Source of the DNA: Strongylocentrotus purpuratus
Taxonomy: Eukaryota; Echinodermata; Echinoidea; Camarodonta; Strongylocentrotidae
NCBI RefSeq assembly: GCF_000002235.5
Contig: NW_022145599.1
Coordinates: forward strand, 6,114,781-6,178,780
Direction of reading: 5' to 3'
DNA length: 64,000 bases
This document shows, piece after piece, positions 33,141 through 45,920 of the stretch (the stretch's first letter is position 1; every line of letters begins with the position of its first letter). Below the pieces are notes generated by a model that did no database searches, was not told where the DNA came from, and worked only from the letters and a program-made list of their open reading frames with translations. A program made the translations under genes and the position numbers.

Positions 33141-33389
33141 TTAATGAGTTACATAAATCGTATGACAAAATGAATATAAAATAAGATGCCCTATGGTTTC
33201 ACAATATATACAGTCGATATATGAAGGCCAAGGTGTAAGATTGAGGTGGTTACAGTTTATACATCCCTCTTTTTGGTCGTCATTTGCAGTATATCCCATT
33301 TTTTTTATTACATGTACCTTTCCTTTGGACCGATGCACATCCCTAATAAAGAATAGTAGGACCAATGTCCAGACAAATAGGCGAAGCAT
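33141..33389 (-). CDS. Possible small secreted Cys-rich peptide
   Basis: 82 codons. The first about 20 residues (MLRLFVWTLVLLFFI, then RDVHRS) look like a signal peptide. The remainder has two CxxC-type pairs (CINC and CIYC) plus a later Cys. A GTACATG after codon 24 could be a splice donor, so the true product might be only the signal exon. No family recognised and no second copy in the window, so it may be chance. Confidence 0.25.
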   Translation of the reverse strand: MLRLFVWTLVLLFFIRDVHRSKGKVHVIKKMGYTANDDQKEGCINCNHLNLTPWPSYIDCIYCETIGHLILYSFCHTIYVTH

Positions 33390-34359
33390 ATCTTAAACAT
33401 TTCATATAAAATTTGGATAAAAATAACTGTACAATAAACCATATATTTCAATATGTGCATAATAATTATAACAAACGAAACATAATTTACTAACCATGCA
33501 CATAAGACCCGAAAGTGAACTCTGTATCACTCAATATTTCATATTCACTGAAAAGCATAAAGGATACAAAATACTATATTTATTTTTTATTTACATATAT
33601 GAATTTAGGTTAGTGAAAAGCTTTTACTTGAGTTAATAAAGATTAAGATCGACACAAGTTTTCACTTGCCTTAAGAACTATTAATCCTGTAACAGATCCG
33701 AAATCATGCTCCATACTCTAGGCTCTGTTTGTTAATTTATTAATTTTATTTCAATAAGTTTTACATGACATATCGTCTGGTGAGAGCTGGGAGGGTGTTG
33801 GGTCTTTTTAATGAATATGACTTAACGCCCTTCTGTCTCTCAACAGACGATACACGGTACCATCACTCACAACCCGATTCTGAATCTATGTAATGTTTGT
33901 GACCTGTGTTTTCTTTTTTTAAATTATATAATTATTGTCAATTTTATTATAAACTTCTCAACTTATCGACACACATACTCTAGATAATTCTTATGTTATT
34001 TACAATCATTTGAAATATTTATTTTATAATGTGCAATATTGATGGTAGCACATTGTCTTTCAAACATTTTTGTTTCAGACTCGATAGTTTCTTTGACTTT
34101 GTATGAATTATATCTACCACTGTTACCTATCTGTTGGTATTTTTTATTTGTATTTGAAATCCAACCTCAAGTTTTGGTTGCAATACAGAAATAATAAAGG
34201 AACGCTTTCCTCGTACCTCATGCTGTCAGGCAATTTTGCCAAAAAAGAATGATGATGAGATACAAACGGACATCACTAATTCTATTAAAAGCAATGTTGC
34301 ATTTCAGACTTGCCACTTAAACTTCCATTCAACTTCTTGAACACGTGTATTAACAGACT
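33390..34359. other. AT-rich intergenic stretch
   Basis: Nothing recognised except simple AT-rich sequence and a TTAATTTATT-rich retroelement-tail-like patch near 33735. Confidence 0.3.
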
Positions 34360-34798
34360 CCCTTTTAAAGGCCTTTTGAATAAGACAATTTAGTTGACAA
34401 TCCTCAATATCAAATGTTAATTATTTCATAACGGTAATCTTGAAGAATGTAAGATGAATAAAATTATGTATATTTCAAATTTACACTCATCCAGTCTTTA
34501 ATCACAAATTTTTTAAAAAAACTTTCTAAACCTAAAGGATCTTTACCATGAACTGTCTGTTCTCAGTTTTACGGACTGCTGAAAAGTATGAACATGGTTA
34601 TCAATAATCTCAGAACAGAATTACGACTATTGTTCATATAAAAAGAACTTAATGATTAATGATATATATACGTGCTGGAGATAAATAACGTACTTTGGTA
34701 TTTTAATATTATATCGGCACGTTGCTCCTACTGTAAGAATGCTACATTCATCTGGCTATACCGTCTCCAGAATAATACTGACCCGAAAGGAGCATATA

Positions 34799-35457
34799 CA
34801 GTGTGAGTCAAAAAAAAAAGTTTACACTTAGAAAAATTGCTAATTATTTTTAAAATCATCTATGAACAGTAAATTATTATACATCTTATGAAAGAGTGTT
34901 TTACGCCAAATCATTTGGTATCATTTTTGTGTGGTATGTGCTCACGCTTGAATAAACGCATCGTTTGCGAGAGTGCAAAAATCGACTTGCGCCAAAGTTG
35001 CTTATCTGATGTCTAAATAAAACAATTGGGATTTGGGTATCAAATCGGTTTTTTGCAGATGCAAATAACATCCCTAACAAAATTAATCATGCCACACATA
35101 TCAAATATCGAATATCAAATATCAAAGACCATTTGTGGGCGTGTGTGTGTGCGTGTGTGACTTTGCTTCTGCAAAAAGCAAATTCAATGCATTTCATTTG
35201 ATACATTCAATTCATTCTCTCACTCCGGTAATCCCAACACAATACATGCTGTGGGCATCATTTTGGCGCAAGTCGATTTTTGCACTCTCTCAAACAATGC
35301 CACCTGTTCGTCCAAGCGTGAATACATACCACACAAAAACGATACCAAATGATTTGGCATAAAACACTCTTTCATAAGATTTATAATAATTTACTGTTCA
35401 TAGATGATTTTTTTTTAATAATTAGCAATTTTCTAGGTGTAAACTTTTTTTTGTCTG
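34799..35457. mobile_element. Foldback MITE, Tc1/mariner-like ends, copy 1
   Basis: Begins CAGTGTGAGTC after TA and ends in its decayed complement before TA. The arms are about 280 bp each and imperfectly inverted (TTTACAC-TAGAAAA-TTGCTAATTA and its complement). CAGT ends and a TA duplication fit Tc1/mariner. No transposase inside. It lies 3' of P450 gene 1. Confidence 0.7.
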
Positions 35458-35700
35458 GTATATAACCATTATCATAAATTCTTAACAACGAAAGTTCATC
35501 CAAAGTATCAAATCAACATACAGCTTTTTGTTGTAGCTCTTTGTTTTGTAACTATAAAACAATAATTGTACATGCATGCGATTCACTGACATCTGTATCC
35601 GAAGCCTGGGGTAGGATCTGTATGACAGTTGTGTCATTAAAAACAAACCGGCTCGGTTAACCGCGTCCTTACTTGACGGGGATTTAGGCTCTTTGTGAGC

Positions 35701-38700
35701 CTAGGCTCTTAGTGTGATGTAGTTCTTGCATCTCCCCATTGGCTTGGATGTTAGTTCGTCCAGGATACCCATGCTCTGCGATTGCTCTAGTCGAAATTCG
35801 AATCGTTGGAGAAGCTTAGCTAAAATGACACGAGCCTCGATCTGGGAAGTAGATGGAAATCGGCATAAGATATTTAGACTGAATCCCGGATTTTGTTTTC
35901 TTCTTTTGAATGTCAACATATGGATAGAGAAAGTCGTGTACACAGCTAATTCAAATAATGTTGGGTATATGAACTTTACGTAGCTACAATAGTACATTGT
36001 AGGTTTGCATGGTCATGATGATCTTGACCCCGACAGTTGTGACTCAATCATTAGGGAAAACGATGGCATATAGCATAATCATCTTAAGCAAATTAAAAGC
36101 AATGCCATTTCGGATTATTTCTTTCTTTTGTAAGAAAACTTAAACTTTTGATATCTGACATTATTTTATGACGTGGATCCATTCGTATTCCACATTTTCC
36201 GCTCCCTTTCTTTTCCGCGATCTTTCGACAATGTGTTATAACCTCTTTGCTAAAAAGTTTCGTGCCCCCAAATTACCAACTAAGAGCAAAGATAATGGAT
36301 ATACGTACCAGTGCAAACTGTTGGCCAATACAAGATCGTTGCCCCATGGAGAACGGAAAGTAAGCATAGAGATGTCTAGGCCTGGTAGTAATTGGGAAGA
36401 TGACAATAATTGGCGTTTAATACAGGTATCAACGACATCTTTAATTATTCTACGATAAACAGGAAGATATAAACAGCCGATCAAAGTTGTATAATTTACG
36501 TTTTAAACAGGCTTATTTCTCAGTGCTAATACATTTTCTGGAATATTTACCAGTGTGTAGTAATGATAAACAATAGTTTATAATTAACGTGAGCATGTAT
36601 GCATGAAAAAAATACTTTTACTCAAATTATTGTTAGGCTTTGAAGTACATATAGGAAGGAGAGAATTCTTAGACAGCATAGGCTTCCGTAGTATACAACA
36701 AATTATGACTTACAATGATCCGTCCTCGGAAGGCTTGAAACGATCAGGATTGAAGAGCAGAGGGTCATCAAAGTATTCCTCCATTCTAGACATGACGTAA
36801 GACATTACCTGGAGGTAGACAAAATTATACAAAGTATATTAGTACCTCTAGGCTAACACTTTTATGGTCCCGCTCACTGAATTAAAGTTTCTGTGAGAAC
36901 TGTCTATGCGAGAGTGTTTGAATACCCCAGCCACACCGCCCGTGTCTCGTCCATTGGGGCTAATGTAATGCTTTTTTTTTCTTTTCGGTTTGCTTTTAGT
37001 CTGGTGTCGGTTTCGTTAGTGTGACTTGGGTAGGTCTTAAAGGACAATGGCACACGATTGTCAAAGTGACAATGTCAAAAAAAAATAAGTGGATATACTG
37101 TTAATGCGGAATAAGTTTTTCACACATAACTTCGGTTCGAACTGTTACTACATTTTTTTCTTCTTAATATATTCATAACAATATAATAAAATTAAAAATT
37201 TGTGATAATCATAGATATAAGAAAAGGTGCAGTCTATCATGTTTAAATAAATTGCATCAACGTGAGAGAAACGGTTTAATGAAAGTCTGATAAATGACGA
37301 AGAAGTCAGAAAGTTGTGAAGATGTGATCATTTAAACACAAATTGGCAAATGAATGATTTACCTTGCGAATACCTTTCCAATTGTTGTTCTTTCAAAAAG
37401 AAATAACAATAAATGTACTTTTCCCCTGAATGAAATAAACCTGAGCCCTAAAGAGAAAGAGAAAAGAAATCATAGAAATCGGTTGGAGATACGTACGGTC
37501 ACAGTGGCCTTGGCTGGTATTGTGATGCCGTTATATTTGACAGGGTGAGCAGTAAGACGGGTTGTACCTCCGACCGGTGAATACAATCTCAACGTTTCCT
37601 TCAAAACCTGACAAATTCAGAAAAAATACATTTAAATACTTAATGACACTTAAAGAGCAACAAACGTGTTAACGACAACAAGTTTCTTTCCTTTGTCTAA
37701 AAATTATTTTGATATACCTTTATTAAACCAAAGCACGAACTAAAGTGATGATTATACTACAAACGTGATGATATTACTACAAAATCAGAAAAAATACTTA
37801 AAGATACTTAAAGATACTTAAAGATACTTAAAGAGCAACAAACGTGTTAACGACAACAAGTTTCTTTCCTTTGTCTAAAAATTATTTTGATATACCTTAG
37901 GTGTCCGGATACGCAATATCAAATATCACAATTTTGGCTTAAATATTTAATTCTTACCCTCATCATGTATTCCAGCTTGGCCAGATCTTCATACTGAATT
38001 GTGTGTTTTTGTCCCAGTACTTCATCAACTTCAGCTTGAAGCCTAAAAAAAGATCATTATAAAAGATATAAGGTTAAAGATCATACAAACCTGAAAAACG
38101 GAATATGATGTTTTATTTCATTGTAATTACAGTTATGTGCAGCCAAATATCAACATAATTATAATCTTGTAAAAATACCGAAGACGTTAAATCCAGTATT
38201 TAAAGTCTTTCGGGACACCATTCCATTAACAATAAACCTTTATGATTTCAGACATCTGCTCATGTTTACGCGTGACATAACGAATGTAGTGTTTCAAATA
38301 CAATTCTTTTATGGAAATTTTTTTAAACATTGATTGTTGCTTACTCATGACTGCAATGGCGCACTTTATGGAGTTGCTTTGATATATTTACTTTGTAGCG
38401 ACTGACTGAAGCCGCTCATAAATAATTACTTTTTAGCGACATCGGGGTGACGACCAAGTTGTAGAATTGTGAAGGCCAAAAGATTGCTCGTTGTTTCTTG
38501 ACCTGAAATACAAAAAGGATGAAGCAATACCTAAATTATAAAACAATTATACCTATTTGAATTACACCAACACATTTTATGGGCAGCAGAATAATCAAAT
38601 TGTAGGTTTGTATATAAGTAAATAATGAAATTCACGTCAGCTTGATCCCTAATGGCAGAGGTATATAAAACATAAAGTCATTTGGATCATGAATTCTAAC

Positions 38701-41700
38701 GCCTTTGTATGATCCAGCGTCAAAAGTAAAGATTAGTAGGCCTACTTGCATGCTACCAAAGTAATAACGAAGTAACGTAGTAGGTCTAAATATTCTTGCT
38801 CCCATGGCAGCAAGCAAAGGATAGATAGTAAAGGACGTATTGTGAGAGTTGATTATGAGGAACTTTGATGACATCCATGACAAATCTATGAAAGACTTAC
38901 TAGGGAATATAGATGATTACCAAAAGTAATCTAAGTCAGTAATTCTAAACAAATCTTTCCGCATTGTTACGTCAGATACAAGAATATAAATGGCTTTACA
39001 TGGCTTCGATGCTTCGAATGTGAAGAAGTCTTCTCTAGTCTCCACCGTCGCCTACAAACACACTCTGACTGATCCCAATTAGAAAACAAGTCACATCAAT
39101 TGGATCATGACATTAGAGGTCCGTCCCAAGACGTGGTCATATTAAGATTTGTTTGATGCGAATTATCTATAACAAGGGTATATTCACAGTGTGAGTCAAA
39201 AAAAAGTTTACACCTAGAAAATTGCTAATTATTTAAAAAAATCATCTAAAAACAGTTTATTATTATACATCTTATGAAAGAGTGTTTCATCCCAAATCAT
39301 TTGGTATCATTTTCGTGTGGTTTGTGTTCACGCTTGGATGAACAGGAGGCATTGTTTGCGAGAGTACAAATAATGACTTGCGCCAAAGTTGCTAATGTGA
39401 TGTTTAAATAAAACAATTGGGATATGGGTATTAAATCGGTTTTTGCAGATCCAAATAACATCCCTAACAAAATTTGTCATGCCACACATATCAAATATCG
39501 AATATCAAATATGAACGAACATTTGTGCGCGTGTGTGTGTGCGTGTGTAACTTTGCTGCTGCAAGAAGCATATGCAATGCATTTCATTTGATACATTCAA
39601 GTCATTCTCTCAATCCACTAATCCCAACATAATACTAATACATGCTGTAGGCATCACTTTGACGCAAGTCGATTTTTGCACTCTCGCAATCAATGCCTCC
39701 TGTTCATCCAAGCGTGAACACATACCACACAAAAATGGTACCAAATGATTTGGGATAAAACACTCTTTCATAAGATAATTTACTGTTCATAGATAATTCT
39801 TTAAATGATTAGTAATTTTCTAGGTGTACACTTTTTTTTGACTCACACGGTAGTGACGTCATTAAAACATCGTTATTTTCCGGCGAATCTCTTGTATATC
39901 CCAGCTGCTATGGAGGTGGTTGTATTTGTATTTTTATAAATCACCCGATATGTAGTTGACCTAAAACTCGTACGATGACCATCTGTTAGCTTACCAGTTT
40001 CTAGTGAAACATTAGTTGACATATTTGTGATTTTCTTTGAATTTCACCTTTAAAACCAGGAACCACTAAAGATAAAACCAGGAACTGATATCCGTAGGCA
40101 GTGGACTTACGTACCTGCTATGAAAAGGGTAACGAATTCATCCAACATATTTTCCATTCCGAAGTCCTTATCGCCCTCTAGATCGTTGGCTATATCGAGG
40201 ATGAGGTTGAGAAGATCACTTGGAACATGATCTGCTCTCTTACGAGCCCGGATCCGTTCCTTGATCTGATCTCGTCCGGTTTCTCGGATGAGGTGAATGG
40301 CCTTGCGTGTGGACCTTCGCATGGAAATACACCGTGGATCCATCTATTATTTAAAGATCATAGATAAGTGTGTGAAGAATCACGTGGCTTATGAAAGTCC
40401 ACAGAAGAGGATGAAAACTTGCCTCCTATATATTCTAAGGTTGGTAGAACCCACAGAACATGTTATAGATAAAATATTTCAGATGTGGACGATACCATCA
40501 ATCTTTTGCTAGTCACATCATGAACGGATGATCAATAGATGACGATACCTCGTCTTCTGGTAGGACAGATTCATGGGGACCTACACGTACCTGTGAGACG
40601 TAAGGGGTCGATATTTAAAACATAGGTGGTTAGACTTCTGTAGCTCTTTTTGTCCTTACAGAAAAGGTCATTGTGTTAAGTTATCTCAATGTCATTATTA
40701 GGACGATTTGCATAATACCTTGTGATCAATTAGGATTCTCTGTGAACTTTGTAAATATTTTAAATGGGGTTGCTGGGGCACCCCGTGAGATGGTTCGTTG
40801 ATAATCCTTTGAAGTGGAGAAATACCAAAATGTAATAAAAACACAATAGCATATACTGATGAATAGCTCCTATGATCCTGAAAGAAGTAGAAAGTTAAGT
40901 GTACTCACAGTAGACCATGGCCTCTCGTGTAAGCTCTGTAATCCTTGGAGTGCCGCGGTGATGGCAGCGGGAAATGGACAGTCTGGATCTCCTATAGCAT
41001 TAGTATCCATGCTGAAAGCGATCTGTAAAGGAAACAAAATGCCCTTCTCCTTGAAGCCATGTTGTTGGTGTTTGTTTTTTGTTTTGTTTGAACATCAAAT
41101 GCTTATCCAGGGGGAGGATAAGCTACAACACGAAAACTTGATTGTTGGCAAGAATTGGTTAATTTCAAGCTCTTAATTGTATTCCACAATCTTGTTTTTC
41201 ACTTTAAATTATTTGCTGTACGGAAAAAAATATTTCTTTGTATATATAGTGCGTCAGTAATATTTCTATCCATATGATCCATTTCACTTTCCCAACTGAA
41301 GAAAGTCCTTCTTCCCCATCCCCAAGCATGGACTCACTCTATATTTTTTTTTATATACCTTTGCAATGACGTCCAGTGTTACTTTGTTGAGTTCGTCTAA
41401 CATGGGGACTTCTATTTTACCATCGGCTTTCTCCTTGAGCTTCTGACAAAGAGCTTCTGATCCAGAGTTGTATTCCTCCATGAGGCTGATTAGATACCTA
41501 GGAATATTTTAATCAGGTCCAAATTGATTATGTTCTCGAGTTAATTATTAATATGTAAAGTCGATATGTATCGTAACAGTATGAGTCTGCAAAATGATAT
41601 AATAATCATGGCATCATTATGTATTGCTGACAAGATTTCGTCATTTATGACAGCATAACCATGCAGGTGCGGTTCTAACAATTTTTTTAGGGGGGCTTTG

Positions 41701-44700
41701 GGGAGCTTTTTGGTGCCTTGCTTTAACTTATAATTTATAAGCAAGATTTATTGGGGGAGCAAAGAGTCTCCAAGCATTGAGGTTCAAGCCCCTTTTGAGC
41801 AGAACCCCATCGTGTCAAATCAAACGAATGAAAAACGTAGTTAAATGATAACAAAATCACTAAAAACCTATCATTTGAGGGGACGAAAATGAGTAGTTTG
41901 TGCAACTTAGAATAATGGCAATGAAATCATCCTTTCAGACAGGACGCAAAACAGCGGTGTTTTTTCTTGATGACGTTAAGTGTAGATGCCATTCATTTAA
42001 ACGGATAAAAATATAGCCGCGGCTATTTTTGCGGCGGTTTCCCGCGCCATATCTGAACAATCCTTTATAGTTCTTACTTTCGTCTGAATGCAGGATTCAT
42101 GATGGCTCTCCTGTGAAACCACTTCTCATGATCGACCTCAGAGACGAGCCCGTGGCCCATAAATCGTTCACCGTACAGCTTTTGAAAGCCATGGTATATT
42201 TCTTGTGGTTTTATATGGCGACTGTTTAGAAGCAGCTCCTGCAAATGATAGTATTTTTTTAAAGTAATGTACGTATCATTGTAATTCGTAGTATAAATAA
42301 AGATGAAAGCGTGACAGCCTAGGAAAAAAAAGAATTTTGCTCTTTGTGTACGAGGTTAGATTTCGATGATTTAATACGTATGAGTGTCTATTTGTTCTGT
42401 AATTTGTCACTAACAGAAAATTGTCAAAATTATGACGAGATGAGTCTTCTTATCAGTTTCCTAACTTCCAAACGTTATATTAACCCACTGACTACTAAGT
42501 TCTGATATTTTAACAGGTTGCATACAGGGACTGCTTGGTTTCAAAAGGCAATAGGGAATTATAGATTTGCGTGGACTGATTCGTGTGACGTCCATTCAAG
42601 GCAGTGCATTAAAAGGACGTCGATCGTAGCAATCCACGTTGTCGTTGTGCACATCTAAAAGTCCCTAATGTGTTAAAAGAACGACTGATCATGATCAATC
42701 GTCCATGTATCATTTCAGTTGTAATAGGCAAACTTCGAGCATAAAGATGAATTGCCCAGATAATGATTTCCCTGTACTCTTATCGTAACTGATGTCGTGA
42801 CATCATCATAGTATGTGGCGTGGCGTTAAATTAGCCATTGAGGAGACACTGAAACGGAAGTACAAGGCCATATGTGGTGGGGAGGGGAGCATTGTTAGAG
42901 GGGTCATTTAATATTTTCTCTTGACGTCGTTTTAACCCTTTCCTTTTCCGTGTTTCTCTCTCTTCCCTCCTTTTTCTTCTTTTTTCGTCATTCGATTGGG
43001 GCGCATCAACTTCCGGCTTCACCACTAAATAGCCACACAACGTACGTATTATGTTAGTAAAAATAGCATAAGACGTCAAATGGAAATTCACCTTAACAAT
43101 TTCAGGTGCTGATGCGAAGAAATGTGCTTTCCAGAAGACCCTCACATAATACACCGGTCCAAGATCCTTTGTCCTGAGAAATTATTGTTATTAAGTATTT
43201 GATTTCTTCATTCTTCTATTCAGTTTAATCAAGTGGTGTATATTTCATTTTCATAGCATAGTTCCTTAAAAAAGGAGGGGATGAAATAATTCCAAAAGAA
43301 AAAAGAAATCCCACAAACGAAAGAGCAATTATCGAAAGCTGGTTTGAGGCCTGCAGCTTTTATATTAGATAATTTGTATTTCATGAAGGAATTTTTTCCG
43401 ACGCCATTTACAAATTCACGTAATCCAGCAACTAAAAAAAAAAATCCGATATGAATTTAATTTAATTTAATTCTGTACACAATAGATTTTCTGTTCGATT
43501 TAACATTACGGTAGTCATGGAGACAATTAATAAACGGAACATTGCGATGGTAATAAAGTGTAGAGTGTTTATAATAGTAATTCTTTATAGATATTGAATT
43601 GAATTGAATTTAATTGAATTTATTTATTCACGATAAAACTCACATCAGCATAAAAAGACTGCTTTTCAGCAAGTACGTGTAAAAAGCATAAAAGAGATCA
43701 TAAATAAATACATAGGAAAAACTACTTAAAGATGACATACTTGCACATAATACAAAATTAAATAACAAGCTATTGCATCCAATAAAATAACAACCATAAA
43801 GATATATGATTTAAAAAGTTTCATATGAGTAAATTATGAATAACAAAATTAAGTAATAGTTAACATATTAAATGAAGAAAAAAAAACAGACAGATATGTG
43901 TCATTACAAGTGTCATTTTAATCGTTAGGCATAGGAGAAGAGTAGAATGGGATAGGATGAGAAAAGAACAAAGAAAGAGAGAATGTGAGGAAAGAGAGAT
44001 AGAAGAAGAGGGTGAAAAGGAATATTATCATCATAGTCCTGACAAATCTCCGTGTTCTTTTACGGGGGGGGGGGGGTCTTCTTGTACAGGTTTCGTAGAT
44101 TTCCGCGATAATAATCATAATAATGTTGTGTATTACGTGAGACCTTTTTTCCCTCCTAAAAATAAATGTAGCCTATACAGTCTTAGATACACGCACTATA
44201 ATGAAACAGTTTCATTGCACTTACATCAAATACAGGATGTTTGCCAAGGGCATTCCAATCTTTTCTCTCCATGCACCAAATTTCTTTATATCTCCTAGAA
44301 AGAAACTATAATTATAAATAGGATGAGAAAGACAAACAAAATGGTAAAGCCACGAACAGGGGACTTGCAGCAACTGCCTATCGTTTCTTTCTGTCTATGT
44401 TGTTCCTGGCAAATTGATAGTTAAAAAGCGGATTTTGAACTTTACATCGTCTCATGTATGTTGGAAAATACAGCTTGGGAGAATTACAACTGAATGTAAT
44501 TTCGGAACGCAGATGGGTATCAAGTGGATTTTGACGAATGTAGCCGAAATTTCACACACGCACACTTATATATTTATATATAATCCCATATGTATGCCTT
44601 TATAAGCCTGCATCCATATCTCTAAACTACAAACCAAAATTGTCATTGAAAATAGGATTGCATGCATGGCTTTTTGAAAAGAACGAGATAATATGCAGGT

Positions 44701-45205
44701 TGAACCCAATCTCTATGTAATCGTTATTATTATGATTACTGTATAAAACTATCATAAGGTCCCAAACTGACAATATTATATCGTACATGTACACACGATA
44801 CATCGTATGTATCATATGGGTGTCGATCCTTACGTACTACCTATTGTTCAGGGGGGATGAATGAATAGATCATCCCCCTGAACAATAGGTATCAATTACA
44901 GATCGACACCCATGCATAGTATGTATATATTTATCGTAACATCGAACGAAAGAGAAATCTGTTTACACCGTTACACGTATCATATGCCAATAACGCTAAT
45001 TGACAGCCATGACAGCAAAATAACAGGTATAAACAGTATAATCAATGTAAACATAATATACGTACCTTTTATGTTTTGGAGTGGGTACATCCTTAAACAC
45101 GTATTCAGTACGGAGAATGGCTGCAGATAATACAACAATGGCCAGTCCTAATATAACGCAGATTAGAAGGGCGACATACCCCAACACAGTCAAGATCATA
45201 GCCAT
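35701..45205 (-). CDS. CYP46A1-like: CYP46A1-like cytochrome P450, gene 1
   Basis: Exons 5' to 3': 45066-45205, 44225-44294, 43092-43173, 42078-42238, 41359-41497, 40909-41022, 40115-40343, 38430-38502, 37958-38042, 37497-37607, 36714-36808, 36309-36381, 35701-35841. All have GT-AG borders, phases match from exon 2 on, and the stop is TAG at 35701. Exon 1 encodes the N-terminal membrane anchor. Signatures: I-helix AGQETTS across exons 7/8, ExxR in KETLRLY (exon 10), FNPDRF (exon 11), heme loop FPFSMGQRSCIG (exon 12). Residues around GERFMGHGLVSE and AKLLQRFEFRLEQ align with human CYP46A1, an ER cholesterol 24-hydroxylase; the substrate here is unknown. Placed exons sum to 1513 bases, one over a multiple of three. 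Exon 1 leaves two bases but exon 2 needs one, and the PR..SFxxG part is missing, so a microexon of about 17-20 bases probably lies in intron 1. Confidence 0.9.
39187..39850. mobile_element. Foldback MITE, Tc1/mariner-like ends, copy 2
   Basis: Same family as 34799-35457, with better ends (CAGTGTGAGTC and GACTCACAC). It sits in intron 7 of P450 gene 1 and is absent from the matching intron of gene 2, so it arrived after the duplication or was lost there. Confidence 0.75.
43594..43900. repeat. (GAATT)n-tailed retroelement piece, P450 gene 1
   Basis: GAATTGAATTGAATTTAATT followed by TTATTTATTCACGATAAAAC and AAGACTGCTTTTCAGCAAGT. The same piece is at 58972-59165 in gene 2, so the insertion predates the duplication. 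Intron 2. Confidence 0.6.
44813..44918. mobile_element. 106-bp hairpin MITE with 8-bp TSD
   Basis: Inverted ends ATGGGTGTCGATC/GATCGACACCCAT and an inner perfect arm CCTATTGTTCAGGGGG/CCCCCTGAACAATAGG. Flanked by GTATGTAT at 44805-44812 and 44919-44926. P450 gene 2 has a single uninterrupted CATCGTATGTATATATTTC at 61016, the empty site. Confidence 0.85.
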
Positions 45206-45267
45206 GGTTTCAATGATATATACATGCAGCCGATGCTCACTCTAGATAAAATATGGATACAGCTAGG

Positions 45268-45281
45268 ATATATAATATATA
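45268..45281 (-). promoter_or_regulatory. TATA-like element upstream of P450 gene 1
   Basis: ATATATTATATATC on the minus strand, 63-76 bases before the start codon. The equivalent sequence lies at 61324-61336, 54-66 bases before gene 2, so it is conserved in both copies. With no transcript start visible, this is only a candidate. Confidence 0.3.
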
Positions 45282-45920
45282 GGCTCATTCACGTGAAAAC
45301 GTACGAGAATTTAAATTTACTGCAACTAAAATCTAACGACCGAATCATCCATGCCAGATCTACACACATACAATACTTTATCATAATAGTTCGCTGATGC
45401 AAATACAGTGCTATATTGCGAGTTACTGCTGTGCTATTGTTTACATTTGCGAGTTACTGCTGTGCTATTGTTTACATTTGTCGCTGGTCATAGTCTAGCG
45501 TCCAGTCCTTCGAATAATTATGCTCTTTGAACCACGTATCTCCATACAATGTTCTCTCGTTTGCTTCATTCACTGTTATCATAATGAGGTACAATATATT
45601 TCACATCCCCATGATGACAGAAAAACTAGCATTCGAAAAAACATCACGTTACAGCCGTTGGTTATTGACTGCTAATGATAACGTATGGTGAAAAAACGCA
45701 TGAAAAGTAGCCTATAACTTCACGGGTTCGAGCAAACTAGGGTTACTGTAGCAGATTAGACTTTGACCCCAGTTCGGGACACGATTCGTGTCCACTGCTA
45801 GTCCATTTTAATATATTTTTTATGTTATCAATCATCCTGTCCGCCCTAACAGATCCTAGCCCTATTTCCAATATCTGTAAAATCCATATAAATATGTTGT
45901 GAATGGGTGTTGCACAGCAC

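Larger units (their letters stand above)
34360..45920. repeat. Segmental duplication, copy 1
   Basis: Colinear with 46960-62380. The left end is anchored by CATAACGGTAATCTTGAAGAA (34427) matching 47053. The right end is anchored by GACCCCAGTTCGGGACACGA (45765) matching 62231. Each half contains one complete P450 gene. Size differences come from the insertions listed individually. Confidence 0.85.

Noticed and set aside
42831..43154. 107-residue protein starting MYYVRVFW
   Set aside because: Only the first part is real coding sequence (P450 exon 3). The rest reads through the GT donor at 43091 into the intron.
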